Part shown: positions 8,288 to 18,200 of the stretch, one piece after another | Numbering within the stretch: position 1 is the stretch's first letter | How the letters are laid out: each line of letters begins with the position of its first letter | DNA from: Acidobacteriota bacterium | GTDB taxonomy: Bacteria > Acidobacteriota > Terriglobia > Terriglobales > Acidobacteriaceae | Assembly (NCBI GenBank): GCA_028876335.1 | Contig: JAGWSG010000218.1 | Coordinates: 1 to 39,787, forward strand | Reading direction: 5' to 3' | Length of the DNA: 39,787 bases | Notes under the pieces: generated by a model | What the model was told of the DNA's origin: nothing | Seen by the model: the letters and a program-made list of their open reading frames with translations, nothing else | Database searches by the model: none | Translations under genes and position numbers: made by a program

Positions 8288-8299
8288 TTTGGCGCCAAA
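8288..8299. promoter_or_regulatory. 12-bp palindrome upstream of the STAS gene
   Basis: TTTGGCGCCAAA is a perfect 12-bp palindrome in the 248-bp gap between the queG start and the STAS gene (start 8397). It is a candidate operator for either gene. No clear -35/-10 pair could be assigned around it. Confidence 0.35.
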
Positions 8300-8396
8300 T
8301 GGCCGTGAAGATGCAAGCAAGTGGGTAGTACAAACGCTCTCGTCTGACTTGCACGAAACTGAACCCGTGAACCGTTTGCCCTAAGGAGGCAAAGCT

Positions 8397-8735
8397 ATGA
8401 CTCCCCTTCCTACTTTCGCTGATGAAACCGCACTTGTTCCCCCATGTGTCACGCATGAATTGATCCGCGGAAAGGAACAGAATCTGCTGGAGCAGATCAC
8501 CCCCATGGTCCGCAACAGCAACGTGGCTCTCGACATGAGCCGCATCGACAGAATCGATGCAGCCGGCATCGCCGTTCTGATTACCCTCTTCGAGCGCGCC
8601 AACGCCGCAGGCCATCGCTTCGCTGTGATTCATGCCACGCATCGCGTCGCGGAAATTCTGGCCCTTGTCGGACTTGATCACATCCTGATCGCCTCCGACA
8701 AACGGCTGTCTTTCAGCGTGCAACCGGCCGCCTGA
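8397..8735 (+). CDS. STAS-domain protein (anti-sigma-factor-antagonist-like) without phosphoserine
   Basis: This 112-aa single STAS-domain protein resembles SpoIIAA/RsbV antagonists, which bind anti-sigma kinases and are switched off by Ser phosphorylation. The core is VALDMSRIDRIDAAGIAVLI (residues 43-62). The usual D-S-S/A-G phosphorylation site reads D54-A55-A56-G57, so the phosphorylatable Ser is absent. The protein may therefore be permanently active, or act as a non-signalling STAS scaffold as in some lipid-transport systems. No kinase, phosphatase or sigma factor gene is adjacent. Start choice is firm, with TAAGGAGG 8 nt before the ATG. Confidence 0.85.
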   Translation: MTPLPTFADETALVPPCVTHELIRGKEQNLLEQITPMVRNSNVALDMSRIDRIDAAGIAVLITLFERANAAGHRFAVIHATHRVAEILALVGLDHILIASDKRLSFSVQPAA

Positions 8736-8873
8736 ACGGCTGCGTCTCTCTGAAATAAGCGGCCAAATCTGCCACGGAATCAATCTCAAAAGGCTCCAAC
8801 GGAAATCCGTGCGAAAAGGGGTTTACACTGTGCGTAATCTCCCATTTCGTGAACCGGATCGGAGCCTTTTTCC

Positions 8874-9404
8874 ATGCGTCTTCGTTTCGCGATACTGTTG
8901 CTTGGCATTGCCTGCCTCGACTTTGGCTTTAGGATCCTTGCCCAGCAACCGCAGACCGCGCGCCAGTTCATCTCTGATCTGTACAAGCACTACGGCAAGA
9001 ACGGTCGCGGCGTGAATCTTACGGGAAAAAGCGGCAGAAATTTCTTCGCGTCTTCTCTTCGCACTCTGGCTCACCGGGACGCTTTCGCAAACGGCCCACA
9101 TCAGGTCGGCGTACTCGACAGCGACCCCGTCTGTTCCTGCCAGGACTGGGATAGTATCCAGAATCTCTCGATTGACCTGCAGCCGGTGGATGTAACTCAC
9201 TCAATGGCACATGTGCGCTTCTCCCTAAGCCCCGGGAAAGACTCGAGAGATCTCGACCTCGAACTCGTTCGCGAACGCGGCGCCTGGCGCATCTGGAATA
9301 TCGTGGACCATACCAATCCAAATGCAGTTTTTGACCTGCGCGCGGCGCTCCGGAAAGAGATTCGAGAGCTCTCGCAAAGCAAAAAGCATACCCACGGACT
9401 ATAG
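8874..9404 (+). CDS. Secreted DUF3828-like protein
   Basis: This 176-aa protein starts with a clear signal peptide (hydrophobic FAILLLGIACL, likely cleavage after ILA at about residue 23). The body resembles DUF3828-type lumazine-binding-like proteins: ARQFISDLYKHYG near the mature N-terminus, DPVCSCQDWD in the middle and LELVRERGAWRIWNIVD near the end. The two Cys of CSC could form a disulfide outside the cytoplasm. Function is unknown. A GGAG ribosome site lies about 10 nt before the ATG. It is 138 bp after the STAS gene; whether they share a transcript is unclear. Confidence 0.75.
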   Translation: MRLRFAILLLGIACLDFGFRILAQQPQTARQFISDLYKHYGKNGRGVNLTGKSGRNFFASSLRTLAHRDAFANGPHQVGVLDSDPVCSCQDWDSIQNLSIDLQPVDVTHSMAHVRFSLSPGKDSRDLDLELVRERGAWRIWNIVDHTNPNAVFDLRAALRKEIRELSQSKKHTHGL

Positions 9405-9447
9405 ATCCGGCGTCATCTGCCACAATCCCGCCCGCGATGCGTCCAAA

Positions 9448-9550
9448 CCAGTGTGCCACTGGCATAGCTTTTGAAACTTCGGTAGATTGTGCCCGCAAAC
9501 CCTTTGAAACACAGTGCCACTGTGCTGACGTGCATGCGCACATGTATACT
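9448..9550 (+). promoter_or_regulatory. Paired palindromes and -10 box in the ppdK control region
   Basis: Two dyads share the core GTGCCACTG: CCAGTG-TGC-CACTGG (9448-9462) and CACAGTG-C-CACTGTG (9510-9524). Their centres are 62 bp apart, close to six helical turns, as expected for two sites bound on one DNA face. A TATACT box (9545-9550) lies 20 bp after the second dyad, so that dyad would cover the -35 area. No good -35 hexamer is seen, which would fit an activator or repressor site there. The whole gap 9405-9727 (323 bp) holds no gene; about 180 nt separate the box from the ppdK ATG. Confidence 0.5.
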
Positions 9551-9727
9551 TGCGAGGCTATTTTTGTTGTGAATTTTCGCTGTTTCCGCAAGGTGTAGCC
9601 CTAGAGTTTGGACGACCGCACGAGCTTGGCCCCGTTAACAGTTTCTTTCCAAAAAACCGGACCAAGTCCCCGTACGCCATCCTCTCTATGAACACCACAG
9701 CGGATACCGAATACGGAGGAATTTTCC

Positions 9728-12475
<2,748 letters not shown>

Positions 12476-12494
12476 TCCCGGCGACCGGTCAAAC

Positions 12495-12529
12495 AAAAAT
12501 GGCGTCCGCACTCGCGGACGCCATTTTTA
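12495..12529. terminator. Bidirectional intrinsic terminator between ppdK and the TonB-domain gene
   Basis: A 9-bp perfect stem GGCGTCCGC (12501-12509) / GCGGACGCC (12514-12522) with a 4-nt loop is flanked by an A-run on the left and ATTTTTATTTT on the right. It therefore works for the plus-strand ppdK transcript and, read backwards, for the converging gene. The stop codon of the converging gene (12527-12529) lies inside the T-run. Confidence 0.92.
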
Positions 12530-13513
12530 TTTTGAGGTGGATTCACAATGCATGACAAACAACAAATAGCCGTAGATGGGTTTTCCGGCGTCATTCAAAG
12601 AGAATTTCCACTTCCTGATTGCTTCGTTAACGGTTTGCCAAAGCATCTTTGGACCTGAATCGATCACAATGTCTCCCGCGGAACCATCACGAGCAACTAT
12701 CAAATGGAAATCGACCTTTCCCTCAACTCTGGCTGCCTTCGCAATTGGCGGATAGTTTGGTTCGACGTAGGTAACAGGTTGGACAGGCTGGATAGATCCG
12801 AGATTGACTGTAGGCATACGGGGAACCGTCTGAGCAAGACGGTAGAGGCTTGACGGGCGATCAGGCACATCACCGAATATCCGATCATACTTGCCGTCAG
12901 CAATCTGTTGTAATACCTCGGATTCGCCGGAAGCCGGTAATTGTGTTGAGCCCGAGATAGAAAAGAGAGGCTTGTCCCATGGCTCTTGGCCTGTTGCTCG
13001 ATCGAGTCTTTCAAAAAGATTCTGCGTCCAAGAAGTGAGTCGTGGGGTGCTTCTGCGATTACCGAAAATATCCCTATCGAGTATGTCCGCGCGGAAGATT
13101 CTTGTCTTACCTGAGCATTTGGTCTGAAGAAAAACATTCATACCACTAAACGCTGGTCTGCTTTTCTGCCTTTTCAGCTCCGATTTAAGTTCCTTCTCTG
13201 AAAAACTGCACGGATCGGTGTTCAGCAATAGCGATAAGATCGATTCTTTCAAAGTAAGGTGTTTGACTTCGATGCTGGCGTGCCTATAACAACTATCTGC
13301 CGGAGGTGTCAGGCTTACTCGCTCGACATCGGTTTCGTCACCTTTTGAACGGAGAAATGTCAAATCGTAGTAGTCAAAGGGAGGACCGACGTCAATAAAA
13401 CTATCCCTTCCTATAACAACCTCAGTAGGGAAAGCAACTCGTGGCTTCTGTGAATGCGCAGCAAAAGGGCTGACCGCAATCAGGCCTACAAAAGAGAAAA
13501 ACGCTATTCGCAT
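12527..13513 (-). CDS. Secreted protein with C-terminal TonB domain
   Basis: This 328-aa protein begins with a signal peptide (MRIAFFSFVGLIAVSPFAAHS). About 200 residues that I do not recognise follow, with several Cys. The C-terminal 90 residues are a TonB-type domain (VEPNYPPIAKAARVEGKVDF, then ARDGSAGDIVIDSG and ANEAIRKWKF-like). The usual N-terminal anchor and Pro-rich spanner of an energy transducer are absent, so it is probably not a true TonB motor partner. The VWA gene ends 30 bp upstream and could be cotranscribed. However, TATAAC lies 9 nt before the ATG with no ribosome site, so a separate leaderless start is possible. Confidence 0.8.
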   Translation of the reverse strand: MRIAFFSFVGLIAVSPFAAHSQKPRVAFPTEVVIGRDSFIDVGPPFDYYDLTFLRSKGDETDVERVSLTPPADSCYRHASIEVKHLTLKESILSLLLNTDPCSFSEKELKSELKRQKSRPAFSGMNVFLQTKCSGKTRIFRADILDRDIFGNRRSTPRLTSWTQNLFERLDRATGQEPWDKPLFSISGSTQLPASGESEVLQQIADGKYDRIFGDVPDRPSSLYRLAQTVPRMPTVNLGSIQPVQPVTYVEPNYPPIAKAARVEGKVDFHLIVARDGSAGDIVIDSGPKMLWQTVNEAIRKWKFSLNDAGKPIYGYLLFVMHCESTSK

Positions 13514-13543
13514 AACCCGGTTGTTATAGCACGAGTTGAAGAA

Positions 13544-14686
13544 CTAGTTGAACTTTCCTCCCGGCGCAAAGAATCCCATACGCAAATTCACAATCAAGTC
13601 GTTCTTCTTGGGCGTCAGCACAACCTTGTGGTAGTCGTCGTCGCTCTCAAGTTTGTCCGGTGTGTAGGTCAGCAGGTACAGCCCCTGCAACTCATGAACA
13701 ATAATGCCGTAGACATCATCCAGATCGCCTTTCTTTCTGGTTTCGAAATAGCGCCCGCCGGTTCGTTTGGCAATCTCGGCCATGATCTTCCTTCCATCGA
13801 CGGAAGGCTTTTGATCACGTCGATCGCCGCCGCTGGGATAGCCGCCACCGGGATATCCTCCGCCTCCCGGATAACCGCTCCCGCCGGGAAATCCTCCGCC
13901 CATACCACTGCGCCGATCATTGCGTCCGAAGAGCGGGTTATTGCGCTCACTTTCTGACTTCAGGTACACGGTGTAGATCACCGCATTGGCTTTGTCTGCC
14001 GCGTCCAGCGCTTCATTGAGTGACACCTTGCTGCCTTGGTCCGCGCCGTCGGAAAAAACAACTAGAACATTCCGGACTCCTGCGTTGTGCTTCAATACAT
14101 CATTCGATGCAAGGTAAATGGCGTCATACAGTTGAGCACTTGCAAGACCTCCGCGCGGGCTCTCACGTGGATTGTCATATGTCTCCGGTCCATCCCGGTC
14201 ATCCCGGTGGCGTGAAGTTGGCCCCATGTTTTCGAGTTCTGTATGTAACTTGTCGCGGGAAGCCGTAAGGTCGCGCAGTAACTCCACTTCCCGATCGAAA
14301 TGGAGCAGGAATATCTGATTTCCACTGGCACTGGAGGTAGGCGGCTCAACAGGCAACATCGCGTCCACAAATTGGGTGGCCGCCTTGCGCTCGCTGTCCA
14401 GAGCGCCCATCATGCCGCGCGAAGTTTCCACTAACAGGCCGATACGGAAGGGTTCCGTACTGGATCTGGTCAGAGTATCGATTACTTGCGGCCGGCCATC
14501 CTGGGTGAGCGTGAAGTCGGCCTTGTCAGCGTTTGGCACCAGGTCGCCATGCTTGTCACGGATGGTGACGGGAAGCGTAACTGTTTGCCTTGCTGCGTGA
14601 ATCGTCAGTACTGGCTTCTGATCCTGTGCAACGGCAATAGAAGAAGTCGCTACAAGTATTGCTGCGAAAATGCTGGCACACTTCAT
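13544..14686 (-). CDS. VWA domain-containing protein, acidobacterial type
   Basis: This 380-aa exported protein resembles the VWFA-related family that is greatly expanded in Acidobacteria. It has a signal peptide (residues 1-20, ending IAVAQ), then a beta-rich part VTIRDKHGDLVPNADKADFTL. The VWA domain starts with RIGLLVETSRGMM, where the metal-site motif DxSxS reads E87-T-S-R-G91 and is degenerate. A second VWA landmark, NVLVVFSDGADQGS, is intact. A Gly/Pro/Tyr-rich loop of repeated GYPGG units (about residues 258-284) interrupts the C-terminal part, which ends LYLLTYTPDKLESDDDYHKV as in relatives. The ATG at 14686 has AGGTG upstream and a good signal peptide; the 18 codons before it look non-native. 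Confidence 0.85.
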   Translation of the reverse strand: MKCASIFAAILVATSSIAVAQDQKPVLTIHAARQTVTLPVTIRDKHGDLVPNADKADFTLTQDGRPQVIDTLTRSSTEPFRIGLLVETSRGMMGALDSERKAATQFVDAMLPVEPPTSSASGNQIFLLHFDREVELLRDLTASRDKLHTELENMGPTSRHRDDRDGPETYDNPRESPRGGLASAQLYDAIYLASNDVLKHNAGVRNVLVVFSDGADQGSKVSLNEALDAADKANAVIYTVYLKSESERNNPLFGRNDRRSGMGGGFPGGSGYPGGGGYPGGGYPSGGDRRDQKPSVDGRKIMAEIAKRTGGRYFETRKKGDLDDVYGIIVHELQGLYLLTYTPDKLESDDDYHKVVLTPKKNDLIVNLRMGFFAPGGKFN

Positions 14687-14758
14687 GAAAAGCACCTGCG
14701 TGGAATGTTCTTCATGAAGATTAGACGCTGGCGAGAGCAAGCGTGTCGAGCAGCGGCC

Positions 14759-14786
14759 AAAATTTATTACCGGAGCAAATGCCGGT
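14759..14786 (-). terminator. Weak terminator-like hairpin after the DUF2090 gene
   Basis: On the minus strand ACCGG (from 14786), an 8-nt loop and CCGGT (to 14769) are followed by AATAAATTTT. The 5-bp stem is short, so this is tentative. It lies 18 bp beyond the DUF2090 stop and before the VWA gene. Confidence 0.35.
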
Positions 14787-14803
14787 GCACTCCCCTCATC
14801 ACA

Positions 14804-15727
14804 TCAGAATACCGAGACGCTCTTACTTTCAAACAGCGAGACGAATTCCTTATAGCGCGCGGCAATGTGGTCAACGGCCGAGGCCCGGTCAACTTTGCCG
14901 TCGCGCCAATCCACCAGCGGCTGCCAGAAATCGGTCCTGCCGACCGCAAATCCAATAAATCCATCGACAGTGGCAGCGGTAGACAGCCACTCACGCACCT
15001 TCTGCTCGTTTTCTCCGCGACCAAGAATGATACAGCCAACGTTGTCGCGGCCATTTCTGCGGGCGGTCGCAACCACGCGCTCACAATCCTCGCGTCGGTC
15101 TAGCCCCTCAATCTTCCAAACATCCGGCTCCACGCCCGCGTCCTGCAGTTCCTTGATCGTTTCCACCATGAGCGATGGCCGGATTTCAAGATCGTAAGCC
15201 TTCTTGTCGCCATTCACCCGTTCCAACTGCACACCCTCCGCCGGCACGAGCAGTTCAAACATGAAGAGACTTTTCTGCGCTGAAGCCAGATAATCCGATA
15301 AAATCCGCAGTCTTTCCGCCTGCTGGCGATTCGTAGCCTCGTGCCCTTCCGGGTTATAGCGCACAAGCACTTTGCAAAATGTGGGATGAAACGTCTCGAT
15401 GTGCGCTCGAAAATCATCGCCATATTCGAAATCGAATTCAGCCTGGCCACTCTTCTCAGCCGGGCAAGCGGTATGAAAGCCCTCGGCTGCGGCATCGCGC
15501 AGAATCTGAGCGCCAAACTGTTCATCCACCAGCAGGCCCGCCTTGCTGCGGTCGACACCGGAAGCAATGGCCTGCTTGAAGCCGTCGTAAATGACGCGCT
15601 TCGCAGAGGCAATCTGCTGCGTCTGTTCCTGCGTCAGATCTCCGTGCCAGCCAAACATGCCAGATTCGAATGAGCCTCGATGGTCAAAGGGAAGAATGTA
15701 TAGTGGCTTCGAGTATCCGCGGGGCAT
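14804..15727 (-). CDS. Stand-alone DUF2090 protein (IolC C-terminal aldolase-like domain)
   Basis: This 307-aa protein matches DUF2090, the domain usually fused behind the PfkB kinase in IolC of myo-inositol catabolism and related to class I aldolases. Typical stretches are LYILPFDHRGSFESGMFG at the N-terminus, GLLVDEQFGAQIL, CKVLVRYNPEG, DVWKIEGLD and GFIGFAVGRTDFW. Lys in VWKIEG is a candidate Schiff-base residue by analogy. The kinase half is absent and no other inositol gene is near, so the substrate may differ from 2-deoxy-5-keto-gluconate 6-phosphate. AAGGAGG stands 8 nt before the ATG. Confidence 0.82.
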   Translation of the reverse strand: MPRGYSKPLYILPFDHRGSFESGMFGWHGDLTQEQTQQIASAKRVIYDGFKQAIASGVDRSKAGLLVDEQFGAQILRDAAAEGFHTACPAEKSGQAEFDFEYGDDFRAHIETFHPTFCKVLVRYNPEGHEATNRQQAERLRILSDYLASAQKSLFMFELLVPAEGVQLERVNGDKKAYDLEIRPSLMVETIKELQDAGVEPDVWKIEGLDRREDCERVVATARRNGRDNVGCIILGRGENEQKVREWLSTAATVDGFIGFAVGRTDFWQPLVDWRDGKVDRASAVDHIAARYKEFVSLFESKSVSVF

Positions 15728-16014
15728 ACTGCGTCCTCCTTCCTGGTGCTTTGTGGTGGATATGCACGCTGGGGGGCCGGCGGAATTGTTTTCTGCTTGT
15801 ATTCAAAGCCAGAACAAGCCCCTGCTCTTTAGGATGCTGCACAGCTCCGTAGAGTTCGCTGAATCTCGAGGATTCGGCCCAGAAGGAATCAAAAGCGCGC
15901 CACATTTTCAAATCGCAGTGTCTGAATTGAATGCAGAAGTCTTAAAGCAAATGCTTCAAATGGAATCTTCGCGTCGTCTTATAAGAACTACTACGAAATA
16001 GCACAGGCGAGGAG
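15728..16014. other. Non-coding stretch upstream of the DUF2090 gene
   Basis: Between the DUF2090 start (15727) and the 3' structure of the cytochrome operon there are about 290 bases. A frame of about 136 codons crosses it on the plus strand but begins inside DUF2090, has no ribosome site and no family-like residues. It presumably holds the DUF2090 promoter; no convincing boxes were found. Confidence 0.5.
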
Positions 16015-16057
16015 GAGGCTTCCGCAGAATGGAAATTTTCCAGTCAACGAAAGCCTC
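16015..16057 (-). terminator. Hairpin structure 3' of the cytochrome operon
   Basis: In the minus-strand RNA GAGGCTTTCG pairs with CGGAAGCCTC over 10 bp including one G-U pair; the plus strand would have a C-A mismatch, so the structure favours the operon transcript. Inside lies a 13-nt dyad, TGGAAA-A-TTTCCA. It begins 18 bp past the cytochrome b stop. No U-run follows, so it may be an RNA-stabilising or Rho-related 3' structure rather than a classic terminator. Confidence 0.45.
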
Positions 16058-16074
16058 ACGATCCAGTTCTAATC

Positions 16075-17571
16075 CTATTTATGCGGTCGCGGATTGACGG
16101 GCGGCTTGACTCCCACATCACGTGAAGCATCGACGGCTCGCGGCTGATTTTCACCACGCAGCGTAAGAAGAAATTTGACCAGCGCCTTAGTCTCCGAAGG
16201 ATTGAGCGAGTTGCCATAGGCCGGCATATTTCCTCCCCCTTGCAGAACCTGGCGGATAATCTGGTCTTCCGTCATCCGCGTTGCAATGGTATCGAGCGCA
16301 GGTCCGCGCTTTCCGCCCACGCCGCCGAGCGCATGGCAATCGCGACATTGTTTGTATTGCAACACAACAGCACCACGCAGTTCGAGCGGAGTGCGGTCAT
16401 GCAGATATGCAACTGGAATTGGGTCGGAGGACCAGGCATCCATCACAGGACTCCACGGAGTGGTGGAGCCGTAATGCGTAAGCAGGCCGAAGACCACCGC
16501 AATCACTGAGACGGAGAGAACAGCAATCGGGCGTCGTGCCCAATGGCGCTCACCTTCCGCTGCAACCACAGGCAACAGCAGCATAGCGCCGATGGCAAGC
16601 ACTGGCGCAATCAATATGAAGGGAGTTTCCAATTCCGGTGGCAGCAGTGAAAGCAGCGAGAAAAGCCAGAGGAAAGGAGCATCCGGCTTGGGTGCCGTCT
16701 GAATAATGGTTGGGTCAGGCGGACCACTCGGCCCGATTGGACCGAAGTAAAACGCGCACGCCATCACAGCAAGAACAATAGCAACCGCAAAGACGGCATC
16801 CTTCCACGCCGCATCTGGAACGAAAGGAATGCCGGTCTTCTCGGTGAGTTCGTGATACTCGCGCTCATAAGTTTCCTTGCTCACTATGCGGCCAGGCATC
16901 GGCCATTCGCTCACACCGTGACGCAGCGTCATCCAGATGTGCACTGCAACGCCACCGAGCAGGATGCCGGGAATAATGAAGACGTGCAGGTCAAAAAAGC
17001 GCGTGAGGGTGGCCTCACCGATGATGGGACCACCGAGCAATAAATGGACGAGTGAACCGCCTATCCACGGGACCCGGCTCATAATCGATGCGCCTATACC
17101 CAGGCCCCAATATGCGTCCTGATCGAAGCGAAGCACCTGGCCCGTAAAGGCCATTCCGAGAGTAAGCAGCAGCAACACAACACCGACCATCCAGGTCAGT
17201 TCGCGCGGATACTTGTAGGAGCCAAAGAGAAACACCTGCACCAGGTGAATCAGCACAATGGCCACCATGAAATTCGAGCCCCAACCGTGGAGCGCGCGGA
17301 TATACCAGCCCAGAGGTATGGAGTGATTCAGCAATTGCAGGCTGCCCCATGCATTGCTGGCAGTCGGACTATAAATGAGCCCCAGCAGAATGCCCGTTAC
17401 TACCTGCAGCATGAGCAACACTGTGGCCGCGCTGCCGAACACATAAAACCAGCTCGCGTTGTTGGCGGGTGTTGGATGCTCGGCCGCATCCTTCATTGGC
17501 TTGTAGAGGCCAAGCCGATGGTCGAGCCACCCCAGGAGCCCTTTACGTTTTTCTGAATTCGGGCCCATCAT
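16075..17571 (-). CDS. Cytochrome b with fused C-terminal cytochrome c (bc complex)
   Basis: This 498-aa subunit is the quinol-oxidising cytochrome b of a bc-type complex. Four transmembrane helices carry the b-heme ligands His95 and His109 (ALHGWGSN and VLIHLVQ) and His196 and His211 (DLHVF and VHIWM). A second part corresponds to subunit IV; its Qo-site PEWY motif reads P296-D-A-P-F300. After two or three more helices a periplasmic cytochrome c domain follows with CRDCH at 409-413 and a likely axial Met in GGNMPAYG. It is the last gene of the operon and its ATG overlaps the Rieske stop (ATGA). The fusion passes electrons from the Rieske/cytochrome b unit to a covalently attached c heme. Confidence 0.93.
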   Translation of the reverse strand: MMGPNSEKRKGLLGWLDHRLGLYKPMKDAAEHPTPANNASWFYVFGSAATVLLMLQVVTGILLGLIYSPTASNAWGSLQLLNHSIPLGWYIRALHGWGSNFMVAIVLIHLVQVFLFGSYKYPRELTWMVGVVLLLLTLGMAFTGQVLRFDQDAYWGLGIGASIMSRVPWIGGSLVHLLLGGPIIGEATLTRFFDLHVFIIPGILLGGVAVHIWMTLRHGVSEWPMPGRIVSKETYEREYHELTEKTGIPFVPDAAWKDAVFAVAIVLAVMACAFYFGPIGPSGPPDPTIIQTAPKPDAPFLWLFSLLSLLPPELETPFILIAPVLAIGAMLLLPVVAAEGERHWARRPIAVLSVSVIAVVFGLLTHYGSTTPWSPVMDAWSSDPIPVAYLHDRTPLELRGAVVLQYKQCRDCHALGGVGGKRGPALDTIATRMTEDQIIRQVLQGGGNMPAYGNSLNPSETKALVKFLLTLRGENQPRAVDASRDVGVKPPVNPRPHK

Positions 17572-18200
17572 GCGCTTGCTCCCTCTGTATCGCCATCAGC
17601 CTCGGCGGTGCGCTCAATCTGCACGAGCGGCTTCTTTCCGCAACTGGCTTCGGTGGCCAGCGTGGGCATGTCTCCGGCATGGATGTAAAGCGAACTATCA
17701 GTCAGGCGAACGCGATATTCAAAGAGGCCGCGCTCCGGCGGACCGGACGCGCGCGACCCGTCGGCATAATAGGCACCACCGTGGCATGGACAAAGAAAGA
17801 GCTTTGACTGTTCAAACCAGCGCACCGGGCAGCCAAGGTGCGCACAGTTGACTGCGAAGACCTGCACTTGCTTTTCTGCAACCCGCCGCACCCAGCAAGC
17901 AACTTTGGCTGTTTCTCCGTCTCCCAGCCGCTCTACTGGACTGCGGAAGGAGGCAAGCCTCGTTTGTCCAACGGGAAACTCGTTCAAATTGCCCAGATCG
18001 ATCCAATCGCCGGGCTCACGTTTCGTCACCGGCCCCAGCAGGTATCCCACCAGAGGCACAGCCAGCACTGCCCCAACGGCAGCGTTCATGGCAACGGAAA
18101 GCTTGAAGAGGAAGGCGCGGCGCGAATGCAAAGCCGCCGCCTGCCCGCCGTCAGTCATCTTGGGTTCGGCTTGCTGGGATTTCTGCGGCTCTTCGCTCAT
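17568..18200 (-). CDS. Rieske [2Fe-2S] protein of the bc complex
   Basis: This 210-aa protein accepts electrons from quinol at the Qo site. A twin-Arg motif (SRRAFLFK, residues 27-34) precedes a single hydrophobic anchor, as expected for Tat-exported Rieske proteins. Cluster ligands are visible: Cys119 and His121 in CAHLGC, and Cys137 and His140 in CPCHGG, with Cys124 and Cys139 as the stabilising disulfide pair. The start is ATG 18200, which overlaps the stop of the diheme cytochrome gene by ATGA. The frame continues upstream into that gene, but those residues are non-native. Confidence 0.94.
   Translation of the reverse strand: MSEEPQKSQQAEPKMTDGGQAAALHSRRAFLFKLSVAMNAAVGAVLAVPLVGYLLGPVTKREPGDWIDLGNLNEFPVGQTRLASFRSPVERLGDGETAKVACWVRRVAEKQVQVFAVNCAHLGCPVRWFEQSKLFLCPCHGGAYYADGSRASGPPERGLFEYRVRLTDSSLYIHAGDMPTLATEASCGKKPLVQIERTAEADGDTEGASA

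Noticed and set aside
15591-16001. A 136-codon plus-strand frame upstream of the cytochrome operon end
   Set aside because: It begins inside the DUF2090 gene on the other strand, has no ribosome site and resembles nothing.
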